Made by a program: the position numbers and the translations under genes. From NCBI GenBank assembly GCA_035610835.1, contig CM069455.1, positions 40,565,944-40,629,943 of the forward strand: a stretch of DNA of 64,000 nt, written 5' to 3'. Positions within the stretch are counted from its first letter, which is position 1; each line of letters begins with the position of its first letter. Shown here in pieces: positions 46,548 through 55,269 of this stretch. The notes under the pieces were generated by a model. The model saw nothing but the letters and a program-made list of their open reading frames with translations, had not been told where the DNA came from and did not search any database. Source of the DNA: Ophiura sarsii. Taxonomy: Eukaryota > Echinodermata > Ophiuroidea > Amphilepidida > Ophiuridae.

Positions 46548-47182
46548 CTGAAACGTTAAATTGAAGAGAAGCTTGGACAGTAATAACTTGTGCGTGGTGT
46601 GGTGAAAATACAAATTTGGAAACGGCACAGATTTTCATTAAATGTCGCTAATCATGGCTTATCTTTGTTGTTTGGTGGCAAAGTCGGTACCAAATTGTGC
46701 CAACAAGATTCATTCAAATGTTTATATCTAGCCTGTTTGGTCAAACACTCGATAGGATAAACAAAGTGTATGACTTTCTTTGGTATTCAGGTCTTTAGTT
46801 TAACTAGCCAGACGCCCGTTCTTTAACTAGCCGGACGCCCGTTCTTCTCAACCCAAAGCCGACCGCCGGCTTATCTCAACCCAAAGGCCTAAACCTTAAC
46901 CAACTCCTGTAGCGCAGCGTATTTCTCCAATATTTGCCAAGAAACCACCCTATTTCATTCCACTTCGTGACCCTCCCCTGTTAAGCAAATTTAATATCAC
47001 ATTTCTTCCTTAACCCCCTCCCAAACCACATTACATCATTACACACAACCCTCACCCGCCCTGGCCCGTGGCATATCTCAACCCCAAGGCCTAAACCCCT
47101 CGGTCCTTCTGCCATAGCACCTGGTAATGCTGAGAAATAAACAACCGAGCGCTGATATTTTGTCCAAACCAGCACCTGTTGA

Positions 47183-47462
47183 TGATCGGTAATCATCGAT
47201 TGATTCTCAGATTGCCTCAGATTGTGTTATTCCAAAAACAGCAATAAATAGTTTAAAGTTTTGACAGAAAGGGGTCAAAGGTCATTACAAACAAGCTTGG
47301 TGACAATAAACTTATGGGTAATATAGGGTGTACACAGATTGACCTCTAATGACCCCTACATGACCTTTGACCCTTTCTGTCAACACTTTAAACTATTTAT
47401 TGCTGTTTTGGGAATAACACAATCTGAGGCAATCTGAGAATTAATCGATGGCGATCAATCTG
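47183..47462. mobile_element. Foldback MITE carrying DR1-like motifs
   Basis: Arms of about 100 bp (ATCGATTGATTCTCAGATTG, GTTTAAAGTTTTGACAGAAAG and complement). Each arm holds GGGGTCAAAGGTCA or its complement (47270-47284, 47361-47374). Confidence 0.8.
47270..47284 (+). promoter_or_regulatory. DR1 nuclear-receptor-like site in MITE arm
   Basis: AGGGGTCAAAGGTCA matches the direct-repeat-1 consensus (AGGTCA-N-AGGTCA) bound by RXR/HNF4-type receptors; the mirror copy lies at 47361-47374. Function is unknown. Confidence 0.4.
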
Positions 47463-47717
47463 AGGGTCTCTACAATGGCGGTCTGTGGACAGGTAATAAA
47501 TAGTAGGGAAAATGTGTAACTTTGCACAGGGGCTTAGTAAAGATGTCTGAAGGATCACATAACAAAATAAAGTTTCTGGCTCCTTCATTTCTGGGTGTTT
47601 TCTAAAACTTTATGATACCCCCTCGTACATATATATATACATTGTGTGTGGTGTTGAGGAGAAATGCCCACCCCCAGCCCACCCCCTCCCACACTTTCTC
47701 CCTAGTCAGCTTAAACC

Positions 47718-48036
47718 CAGTGGCGGCGCCACGGGGGGAATATTTGTCTGCCTCCCCCCCCCCCCCAAAAAAAAACAAACAATATCAATTTAGTTTAAAA
47801 AACAAGACAAAATTTGATCATTCTAGTATAAAATGGCAATTTTTTTACGCACTTCGCGCGCATTTTCTTCTAAAATTAGGGCTAAACTAGATCACATTTG
47901 GACAATTTTAGCATAAAACAGCTAAAGAATTTGTGCCCTTCACGCGCATCTTTTTTTCTTCATGCCCCCTTAAAAAAATATCTCGCCTCCTTTTTGCCCC
48001 CCCCCCCCCCAAATTATGATGCTGGTGCAACCACTG
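47718..48036. mobile_element. hAT MITE with CAGTGGCGGC ends and perfect target duplication
   Basis: Ends CAGTGGCGGCGCCACGG and TGCAACCACTG flanked by the 8-bp direct repeat CTTAAACC (47710-47717, 48037-48044). Poly-C tracts lie near both ends. Confidence 0.8.
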
Positions 48037-48272
48037 CTTAAACCCCAAACAATCGAAAATGTTGACTTTAATGTATGTTTAATCTCAAAATTACTTAATA
48101 TTAGCCTAAATTTAGCTTATCTCAGGACTTTGAAGCTAACATCATTTTCACACGCATGATTTCCCCCCCCCCCCCCCCCCCCCTCCCTCCCCCTCCCCTG
48201 ATTTTGTATTGCCGTTGCTTGCTTTGCCGATCAAATATTTTTTATGTTGGGGTGAGGCCTTCATACCCTTAC

Positions 48273-48414
48273 CTTCTTCTAGCTCCTCCAGTTCAGGATC
48301 AAAGCATCTGTACCGCACAGACAGGTACTTGTTCGTTCCTTCGCACATGTCATCAAACTCATCTGTTGAAGCCATGATCGTGCACTCTGGTTTACCCCTA
48401 CAGTTCAGACACAC
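48273..48414 (-). CDS. Exon: C-terminal half of second SUEL lectin domain plus acidic stem
   Basis: A 142-nt exon, phase 0 in and phase 1 out, with acceptor TTAACAG and donor GTAAGG. It starts VCLNCRGKPEC, continues with the SUEL hallmark MCEGTNKYLSVRYRC and ends in an acidic stretch (FDPELEELEE). It completes the domain begun at 52677-52855. The final Glu-rich residues mark the change from the folded lectin to the charged tail. A poly-C/CCT-rich intronic tract starts about 80 bp downstream of the donor (48163-48200). Confidence 0.9.
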
Positions 48415-49368
48415 CTGTTAAGAATATATCAAAAATTACTGCATGAGGTGACGAGAAAAAAACATGTTTTACGGGGTATTGGAGAATAAAATTATAAAAT
48501 CAGCTGTTTTTTGGCCGAAAAATCTGTCGAATTTCAGTGCAGATTTCAGTGACATCTTAGGTTAAAAAAATAATTTTAAAAAACGCCTGACCGACCGACC
48601 CTACTTGACAGGTCGGTCAGCCCGTAAAGCAGGGTTTGGTTTTTTCATTGCCTGATAATACAGCATACAGAGTGTTTCAACAAATAGTCTGTCCCAAGAA
48701 TTATCAGAATTTATCAGAAAGAAAAAAAGATTGTTGTTTTTCTAATGCGCATCAATAAACTAATGCGCGCGGGAGCTTTGAGACAAATGATTTTTTTAAT
48801 TTAGCCTTAGCAGCCGCGCATTTCATTGTCACATTTTCTTGGATGTTCAAGAAAATTAATATCTCTTTTTACCAAGAAATGTCAAGAGATAGCTAGGTCA
48901 GGGAATTCTTGGTAAACCAATAATTCAGTGGTGGGGCTGACTAGCGAAATGCAAGATTGAAACAAACTGAAGCTCTTTATTTTTTCAAATGATTTTGTCT
49001 CGAAATGTACATATTTATACTCAACGATGATCAAAGTTTCATGAAAAATATGCATAAGAAAATAATTGTTTGCTTGCCCTCGTCCGACCAACCATGTAAA
49101 ACAGTCCCGACCGTGTCACTTTTAAGGGGGGACTTAAGGAAGTTTTTTGTTGAATTTTGTTAGTGCTGTAATTATTGAACCATGACTCAAATGTATATAA
49201 AAGTATGCCTTTTTGGAAAGGAAATGGATCAGAGAATCCAAATTTGGCATCAATTTTGACCAAAAATGTTGTTTTTTTGAGAAAATCACCTTTTTGACCC
49301 AATCTTTTTGAACAAAGCTAACAAACATAATTTTGAGTTAAAAATGCCCAAATCACTTGATGATGATG

Positions 49369-49650
49369 TTAACCCTAACCCCCCTGAGTGCTAAAAAATG
49401 CTAATCCAAAGTCCCTCTCCAAACGCATGCGCCGTCGGTTTTCGATGACGTAGTCAACCGAGCCTATATAATGAGTGCAGTATACTGCACGAATGTGTAG
49501 CTGAGGGCCGTGGCTTAGTGTTAGGAAGGTGGGGCTCGAGAACGGAGGGTCCCCGGATCGAATCCCGGCAGGTTCCCGGAGATTAAGTTGGTGTTTTTTC
49601 CTCGAAAATTGTGATCCCGGTCAAAAATCCTAAACCGGGGTTAGGGTTAT
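49369..49650 (+). mobile_element. TTAA-flanked tRNA-like element, family 1
   Basis: Near-identical to the copy at 49685-49966. Starts TTAACCCTAACCCC; its right end reads GGGTTAGGGTTAT, so the last TTAA is mutated. It is inserted inside the long foldback element 49122-50734. Confidence 0.78.
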
Positions 49651-49684
49651 GGTAAAAAAAAAAAAGTTTTTTTTTCGTGTTCTA

Positions 49685-49966
49685 TTAACCCTAACCCCCC
49701 TGAGTGCTAAAAAATGCTAATCCAAAGTCCTTCTCCAAACGCATGCGCCGTCGGTTTTCGATGACGTAGTCAACCGAGCCTATATAATGAGTGCATTATA
49801 CTGCACGAATGTGTAGCTGAGGGCCGTGGCTTAGTGTTAGGAAGGTGGGGCTCGAGAACGGAGGGTCCCCGGATCGAATCCCGGCAGGTTCCCGGAGATT
49901 TAGTTGGTGTTTTTTCCTCGAAAATTGTGATCCCGGTCAAAAATCCTAAACCGGGGTTAGGGTTAA
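49685..49966 (+). mobile_element. TTAA-flanked tRNA-like element, family 1
   Basis: Second copy, 34 bp downstream of the first and in the same orientation, both ends TTAA. Very few differences from its neighbour (for example GCAGTATAC versus GCATTATAC), indicating recent amplification or tandem duplication. Confidence 0.78.
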
Positions 49967-50153
49967 GACACTACTGGAGGGACGATTTTTTTTTTTAAAT
50001 CTAATCCAATATTTTTTTGAAATTTTGACAAAAAAGTGTAAAAACAATTAAAAATCCATTTTTCACGTTTTTTTTGGCACTTTTTGGTCAAAATTTTCAA
50101 AAAAATTTGATTAGGTTTTAAAAAAAATAAAATTGTCCCTTCATTAGTGTCTT

Positions 50154-50468
50154 AAAGGGAATAGCGCATGGTAAGGAAAAGAAACCGCTGACGACGATTT
50201 TGTACCAGCTAAACCTTAGCTCATAACTAATACATCACTTACATCATACGATAGAAAATGTGTTCAATCAAATGAAGGATGGTTGATTGAGCGCGCCACC
50301 CATATTGGGTTAAGAGATTGTTGTAGAGTCGCACACAATACCGCTTGCATGTAAACATACGTAGAACAATTACAGACTGCGCCAATGTCCAACTTGTTTA
50401 GATTCAAATAGTCGCCGCGCGCTGTTCAATTTTCGTTAGAATCCTCACCATGACCGCTTCCCTTTAAC
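50154..50468. mobile_element. TTAAAGGGAA MITE
   Basis: Inverted ends TTAAAGGGAATAGCGCATGG and CCATGACCGCTTCCCTTTAA. Nested in the 1.6-kb foldback. Confidence 0.6.
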
Positions 50469-50739
50469 ATCATTATAAAGTGATTTGGCCATTTTTTACT
50501 CAAAATTATTTTTTGTTAGCTTTGTTAAAAAAAAATTGGGTCAAAAAAGTGAATTTTGTGATCTTCTCAAAAAATCTACTTTTTGGGTCAAAATTGACGC
50601 CAAATTTGGATTCTCTGATCAATTTACTTTCCAAAAATGTATAATTTTTATATACATTTGATTAATAGTTCAATAATTACAGCACTCACAAAATTCAAAA
50701 AATCAAATCAAAAACTTCCTTAAGTCCCCCTTAACTCTT

Positions 50740-51390
50740 TTTTTTTACAAAAAAAAAGATTATTTTTTTCACAATTTTTTTTTTTGAAAAAAAAAAATTT
50801 AAGTCACGTATATCATGACCTTCATTGACACCCATGTGACCCCATATGGATCATCTAAAGTCTTGTTTTGGACTTAGAAATTATTTAACACTATTTTTCC
50901 CCTTTATTTCTGGTATTCATGTACCTAATTTGGCAAATAAAAAAATAAAAAAACGACCGACCGACCCTCCTTTTTGAGGGCATCTATGGGCAAGCAAATA
51001 ATTATTTTTTTATGGCCTTATGGTCAAAATAAGTTCCCTCCACTTTAGCGCTGATTCTCTACACTTACAGTCCCTCTTGCTATGGTGTGCAGTGCTACAT
51101 GTATATGTGGGATTCTGATGTATGCATGAGCTTTGCCCTCCCATCTCTCCACACTAGTACAGTATCAAACAATATTGTGTGAATGAATTACAGCGGGTTG
51201 AATGTGACAATCTGAGAAAGGGAACATCCCCTGAATGTCTCCCGTACCAGGGAATTCCAATAATTCTTTAATTTTCATGCTGGGACAGAGAATTCCTATA
51301 ATTCTTGGATTTCTGACAGATTGATATTGTAGCTCATGAAGGAAAAAATTATTAAAAATACATCCTGTGTTTGTTTTTCAAAAAAATAGA
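50740..51390. other. No gene seen
   Basis: A+T-rich with a CCGACCGACCC repeat remnant at 50957. Nothing else recognisable. Confidence 0.5.
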
Positions 51391-51400
51391 TGGTTGGTAA

Positions 51401-51721
51401 CAGTGTTGTCAGGTCACTAACCAAAATTTAGTGCCGGTTAATTTTACTGACGGCGAACGAAATAAGTTTGCAAACAAAGTGCAGTGATTCATGGCATTGG
51501 GTCCAGAGGCCTTCTTAAATTTTTTTAGGGGTTATTAATGCACTTTGAGGGTTCTTGCCACATAATTTCTTGTTTTATGAGGCAGTTCAATGATTTTATC
51601 CACAAATTGTAAAAAAAAAATGTTTAGTGCCAGGTTTTTTTTACTCTTTTTTAAGAGTGCCGGTCGGCAATCGTGAGTGCCGGCTCCTTGGCCGCCAATG
51701 ACTGCCTTAGTGACAACCCTG
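51401..51721. mobile_element. hAT MITE, CAGTGTTGTCA...TGACAACCCTG
   Basis: Ends CAGTGTTGTCAGGTCACTAA and TTAGTGACAACCCTG; flanks GTTGGTAA / TTTGGTAA (7 of 8). Shares interior (GTGCCGGTCGGC, TTTTATGAGGCAG) with 24885-25183. Confidence 0.75.
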
Positions 51722-52179
51722 TTTGGTAACCCTTAGTCCTCTGTCAAATACACTTCATCCCATTAAATTTGACCCCCTAACTCCGCAGATATGATCAATT
51801 TAGTAACAAGAGTGCAAATCCCATTTTTGCCACTTTGGAACAGAAGATGGATTTTAAACTAAAAAAAAACTGCATTTGAGATTCAAATAATTAAAGGATA
51901 CATATGTATAGTTAATTAAAATACATCTAATATTCACATACTCTGTGGTTTGTCATGGAAAATATTGGATTAACATATGTTTTTCTGCTCAAATGGAACT
52001 AACGATGAACGTGGCAAAATTGATTTGATTGATTTGATTCAATCACACCATCTGACTGACGATTCCAATAAAAGGATTCTCTGCACATGAAAAGTGGCCA
52101 AAGCTGAATTTGACATTATAAGTCTGAGAAGATTTGGCATAATTTGATAATGAAATCTCCACGAAACTAATTACTTTTT

Positions 52180-52562
52180 AAAGTGACTTCTACTTCTACT
52201 TCTATGCAACTACTCGTCAACGCCTTTCAGCAACTAGACAAGGTATCCCTGGAACCTAGGAATACATCATGAGCGTACAGACACAGACCGGGATGATCCC
52301 CTACTCTTTACGAAGGAGTCTGTGACCTTTTAACGTGCTCGGGGATAGCTCTTCCGATACACGGGACCAACATTTCTACGTACCTTCCGAAGCACGATGC
52401 GCCATGAACATGCCAACTTCAGTCTGCACGGTCTGAAGGAGGCATGGGGACGAGGCTGTGTTGGTGTATCGTTTTTGAACTCTCACTCATAAACGATCCA
52501 CCAACAGAACTACGGTGCGCAGCACTGTACGACGCTCTAACCGACTGCGCCACCTCGCCCCT
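52180..52562 (-). mobile_element. tRNA-derived SINE with intact A box
   Basis: Reading on the minus strand, the 5' end is GGGGCGAGGTGGCGCAGTCGG (tRNA head with A box), with a B-box-like GAGTTCAAAA about 75 bp later and a central body. The 3' end has a (GAAGTA)n tail at about 52185-52202. It is distinct from the TTAA-flanked tRNA-like elements. The central part may be a conserved SINE core, but I cannot assign it. Confidence 0.65.
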
Positions 52563-52587
52563 CTGGCAATGCAGAGGCTTATACGCT

Positions 52588-52646
52588 TCTCTTAACACAT
52601 AAAGTACACATGAAATATGTTATGTGTTTAAAAGTGTCCATAGGGT
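52588..52646. mobile_element. CCCTATGGAAA MITE, end fragment
   Basis: About 59 bp matching the TTAACACATAAAGTACACATG end and GTCCATAGGG terminus; lies about 30 bp from the donor of the 52.7-kb lectin exon. Confidence 0.65.
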
Positions 52647-52676
52647 CTGGCTAATGCCTTGCTAGATGAAGCTTAC

Positions 52677-52855
52677 CTTTTCATATGTTTCACTATTGCT
52701 ATCGCATGACAGGTCATCACCCTCCTGATAGCCGCAGACATCGGAGCCTTGACGACCATAGTTTGCATCCAGGACTTTGATAACTTCGCCGTCATTGGGG
52801 CATTCGATCTCAAGCGGTTCGCCATCGCAAGCGTACGCATCCTTGTATGGAACAT
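52677..52855 (-). CDS. Exon: N-terminal half of second SUEL lectin domain
   Basis: A 179-nt exon entering in phase 1 and leaving in phase 0, with acceptor CCATTAG and donor GTAAGC. It encodes about 60 residues starting DVPYKDAYACDG, then LEIEC and the family signature ANYGR followed by two further cysteines (VCGYQ, LSCDS). This is the first half of a Gal_Lectin domain. The phase-0 end matches only the phase-0 start of the exon at 48273-48414, which supplies the second half, so the two exons are linked by both phase and domain content. The first SUEL domain of the same gene is not split, so the two domains have different intron structure. Confidence 0.9.
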
Positions 52856-53092
52856 CTAATGGCAAATAATCAATAATAATGGTATAAAAAGGCTGCTTGC
52901 ATAGCGTTGGAGTGGCTTTATTCTGGAAGAGGAATAAGGGTTATTAGGCGAGGAAAAAAAACCACTTGTTTTACAGCCCGACCGACCCACTTTTTGTGTG
53001 TTTTGTTTTTTTAGATTTTTTTTCTTAAATCATTGCAGATTTTTATGACATTTTAGGTTTAACAAATAAATTTAAAAAAAACACTTGGCGCC

Positions 53093-53374
53093 TTAACCCT
53101 AACCCATTCGGGCACTTTTTTTTTTTAGACTTTTTTTTCTGCGCTGAGAAAAGTGACCCCAAAAGTCACCGCGATCCCCCAGGATTTGAACCACGGACCT
53201 CCAGCACCACTGGCGAACGGTTCCCCACTACACCATGGGTGTCAAGGCTACTTGGCCGAGTATATTCGGCCGCGTATATAGCCTGGGTCCATTTTATCCT
53301 TGAAAAACTGGCACGCCGGATGGAACATAGAGATTTGCTCGTTGGATTGTTGAATTCAGCAAGGTTAGGGTTAA
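53093..53374 (-). mobile_element. TTAA-flanked tRNA-like element, family 3
   Basis: Ends are TTAACCCTAACCC and GGTTAGGGTTAA. On the minus strand it carries CCATGGTGTAGTGGGGAACC (A box), a CCAG-TGGTG-CTGG anticodon-like stem and GTGGTTCAAATCC (B box). It shares terminal sequence but not body with families 1 and 2. Confidence 0.72.
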
Positions 53375-53838
53375 ACAAAATGTGGTCTTTTATTTTATGA
53401 ATGCAACTTTTTGTACCAAAAATGTATCACTATTTATGTTTAATATAATCTTAAAGTGAAAGTGCATCATCCATCACTCAACAAAGACGGGGGCCGATAC
53501 GGATTGCCGAGCGTCCATGACTCGATTATAGAAAAAAAGAAAAATTATATATTGGTAGGGCGCCATCTTTTGAAAATCTGCGTATAAATATCACATTTTA
53601 CCGAGCATAAGAGTAACAAAAATGCACAGATTTGACTAAATAAAAACCCATTTCAAGTGAATCTCCACTATAAATGCATTAAATAAGAGTGATTTTAATT
53701 AGCTGACAAGTTTTCTTTTAGTAAGTTTATTATTAATTTGTCGATCTTGAGTTTCGCAAAAAAAAACCACACAATAAAATTGTATTTCGTATTCCCTTTT
53801 CAGGCTTGCTACTGGAAACAAACTTCTTCTTTTTTGCC

Positions 53839-54053
53839 TTAACCCCCTGGGCACTACCAGCCTATCTTACAGTGGTTCTGATTGGTTTATTGCAAGATAA
53901 ACTCATTGGAATAGCCAATTAAAATGCAGCTTGTAAACAATTTTACCCCAATCTTTATCAGAGATACAACTATTCTAACACTGTCTCTGATTGGTGCAAT
54001 AAATGATGTATCTATCTTTCTGACCAATCGGCCGGTAGTTCTCAGGGGGTTAA
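53839..54053. mobile_element. TTAACCCCCTG MITE next to lectin exon donor
   Basis: Ends TTAACCCCCTGGGCACTACC and GGTAGTTCTCAGGGGGTTAA, 215 bp. It ends 14 bp from the splice donor of the first SUEL exon. Confidence 0.75.
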
Positions 54054-54067
54054 GTACAGAAACTTAC

Positions 54068-54418
54068 CTTTGGTGTCGCATTCCTTGGGTTGCTCGTAGC
54101 GACACTCGTAAAATACTTTCAAGTACTTGTTCGTACCCTCGCATGGGTCCTTTAGATATTCGTTGCTGAAAAAATCCACAGTGGCTTCAATTTCACATTC
54201 CACCTTAGATTCACACTCATGGATGACTTTGAATTGCGAGAGATCGGCACGACAGTTGGTGTTACGCATGTATTTGTGGGAATGCGGACAATCGTGGGAA
54301 TTTCCTCTGCCGAAGTAGGCAGCCACAATGTGGAGATAGCGATTGCCTTCGTCGTGGGGACACTCCAGACGTAGTGTCTGATCTTGGCAAACATGCTGAC
54401 TTGCGGTTTCTACGTAAC
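54068..54418 (-). CDS. Exon: complete SUEL-type (rhamnose-binding) lectin domain
   Basis: A 351-nt, phase 1-1 exon encoding 117 residues. The acceptor ends in ATCAG at 54419-54423 and the donor reads GTAAGT at 54067 downward. Cysteines lie at about residues 11, 20, 44, 56, 69, 75, 93, 106 and 114. The SUEL hallmarks are a YFGR motif near residue 35 (family AxYGR) and DPCEGTNKYLKVFYEC near residue 91 (family DPCxGTxKYLxVxYxC). Length and cysteine pattern fit one intact Gal_Lectin domain (Pfam PF02140), which typically binds L-rhamnose or galactose through a beta-sandwich. No signal peptide is encoded here, so at least one upstream exon must exist. A TTAA MITE ends only 14 bp beyond the donor. 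The main alternative is a SUEL domain within a larger receptor such as an adhesion GPCR or EVA-1-like protein. Confidence 0.92.
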
Positions 54419-54635
54419 CTGATAACAGTAAATCAAAATGGTGAGGTCTTAAATTAAAGTCATATTATTATTATCCTCTATTCATGATTTATTTTATAAA
54501 GTAGATTTTCTTGCAGATTTACAATTCTGATCATAAATCATGAATATATTCTGAGTTACAGAGCGATACGATTTCAAATTACTTCAAAATCATGGTTTAA
54601 AGAGATGGACAGCTTATTTTTCACTAGGATCCCGT

Positions 54636-54905
54636 GGGGGGGGGGGGGGGGGGGGGCCGTACTCACGTATGTAAGGCATACGGGGACATGCCGCTCCAGT
54701 GGGTCGTTTTTTCATGAGACATCCTAGCCATGGGTAGGCTTTTCAACTTGGGTCTTTTTTCCCGATAATTTGCGAAAATTTGGTCTATGGTCTAAAATGA
54801 AGCAAAACCCCTAAAAATGGGCACCGATTTTTCCAAAATCACCCTTAGAAATGAGTAGGGGTTTTGAATCTCCAGCGGCACACCCCCGACCAAACCAAAT
54901 ATGGA
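54636..54905. mobile_element. Truncated relative of the 57.3-kb element
   Basis: G-run, then ACCCCTAAAAATGGGCACCG and CTCCAGCGGCACACCCCCG, complementary to the interior of 57317-57770. Confidence 0.55.
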
Positions 54906-55040
54906 CGGCAATATCCTCATAGGTCTAACATACAGAATAAAGCACACTGCAGCTATCATATTTACAATGCAAATCAACTGCAAAACGATTGCTGCCTTGT
55001 GCTTTATTCTGTATGTAAGACCTATTTGAGGATATTGCCA
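54906..55040. repeat. Long hairpin (CATACAGAATAAAGCAC arms)
   Basis: Arms of about 48 bp: CAATATCCTCATAGGTCTAA and CATACAGAATAAAGCAC pair with the reverse complement at 55000-55038. Confidence 0.82.
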
Positions 55041-55269
55041 TATGGACTAGGATAGGAGTAGGATTCAGACTCAGAGCTAGGTATATAATAAGGGCTATAT
55101 CTTGCCTCACGTCCCATAGGGAATAAACCATGTATAGCTACAACGTATTTTAATTGGTTTGAGCGTGCGCACTTGAGTTACGGGACGTCTAGCCAGACAT
55201 TGCCGGTATAAGTTAGTTACTAGTTATGTGTGACGAATTCGGTACCTCTCGCTAAAACATATTATTACA

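Larger units (their letters stand above)
49122..50734. mobile_element. Long foldback element with nested insertions, about 1.6 kb
   Basis: Ends TTAAGGGGGGACTTAAGGAAG and CTTCCTTAAGTCCCCCTTAA, arms matching for several hundred bases. It is interrupted by two tRNA-like elements (49369-49966) and a further TTAA MITE (about 50155-50470, ends TTAAAGGGAA). Confidence 0.82.
2035..54418 (-). other. SUEL-lectin gene with charged modular tail (gene span, 13 exons, open at both ends)
   Basis: Minus-strand multi-exon gene assembled from GT-AG junctions seen directly. Exon lengths in transcript order are 351, 179, 142, 114, 282, 18, 69, 18, 108, 84, 105, 15 and 21 nt, total 1506 nt (502 codons), joining with no stop. 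The N-terminal part is two SUEL/Gal_Lectin domains. The remainder alternates Asp/Glu-rich, Lys/Arg-rich and Gly-Asn-Ser-Pro-Gly linkers. SUEL proteins are usually secreted or membrane-anchored carbohydrate-binding proteins of eggs, mucus or immunity. No signal peptide, membrane anchor, start codon or poly(A) site was found, so both ends probably lie outside the window or were missed. Every exon after the lectin part begins and ends in phase 1. Introns reach 22 kb (31.1 to 8.75 kb) and are packed with transposons. Exon order and inclusion are inferred; RNA evidence is not available here. Confidence 0.75.
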
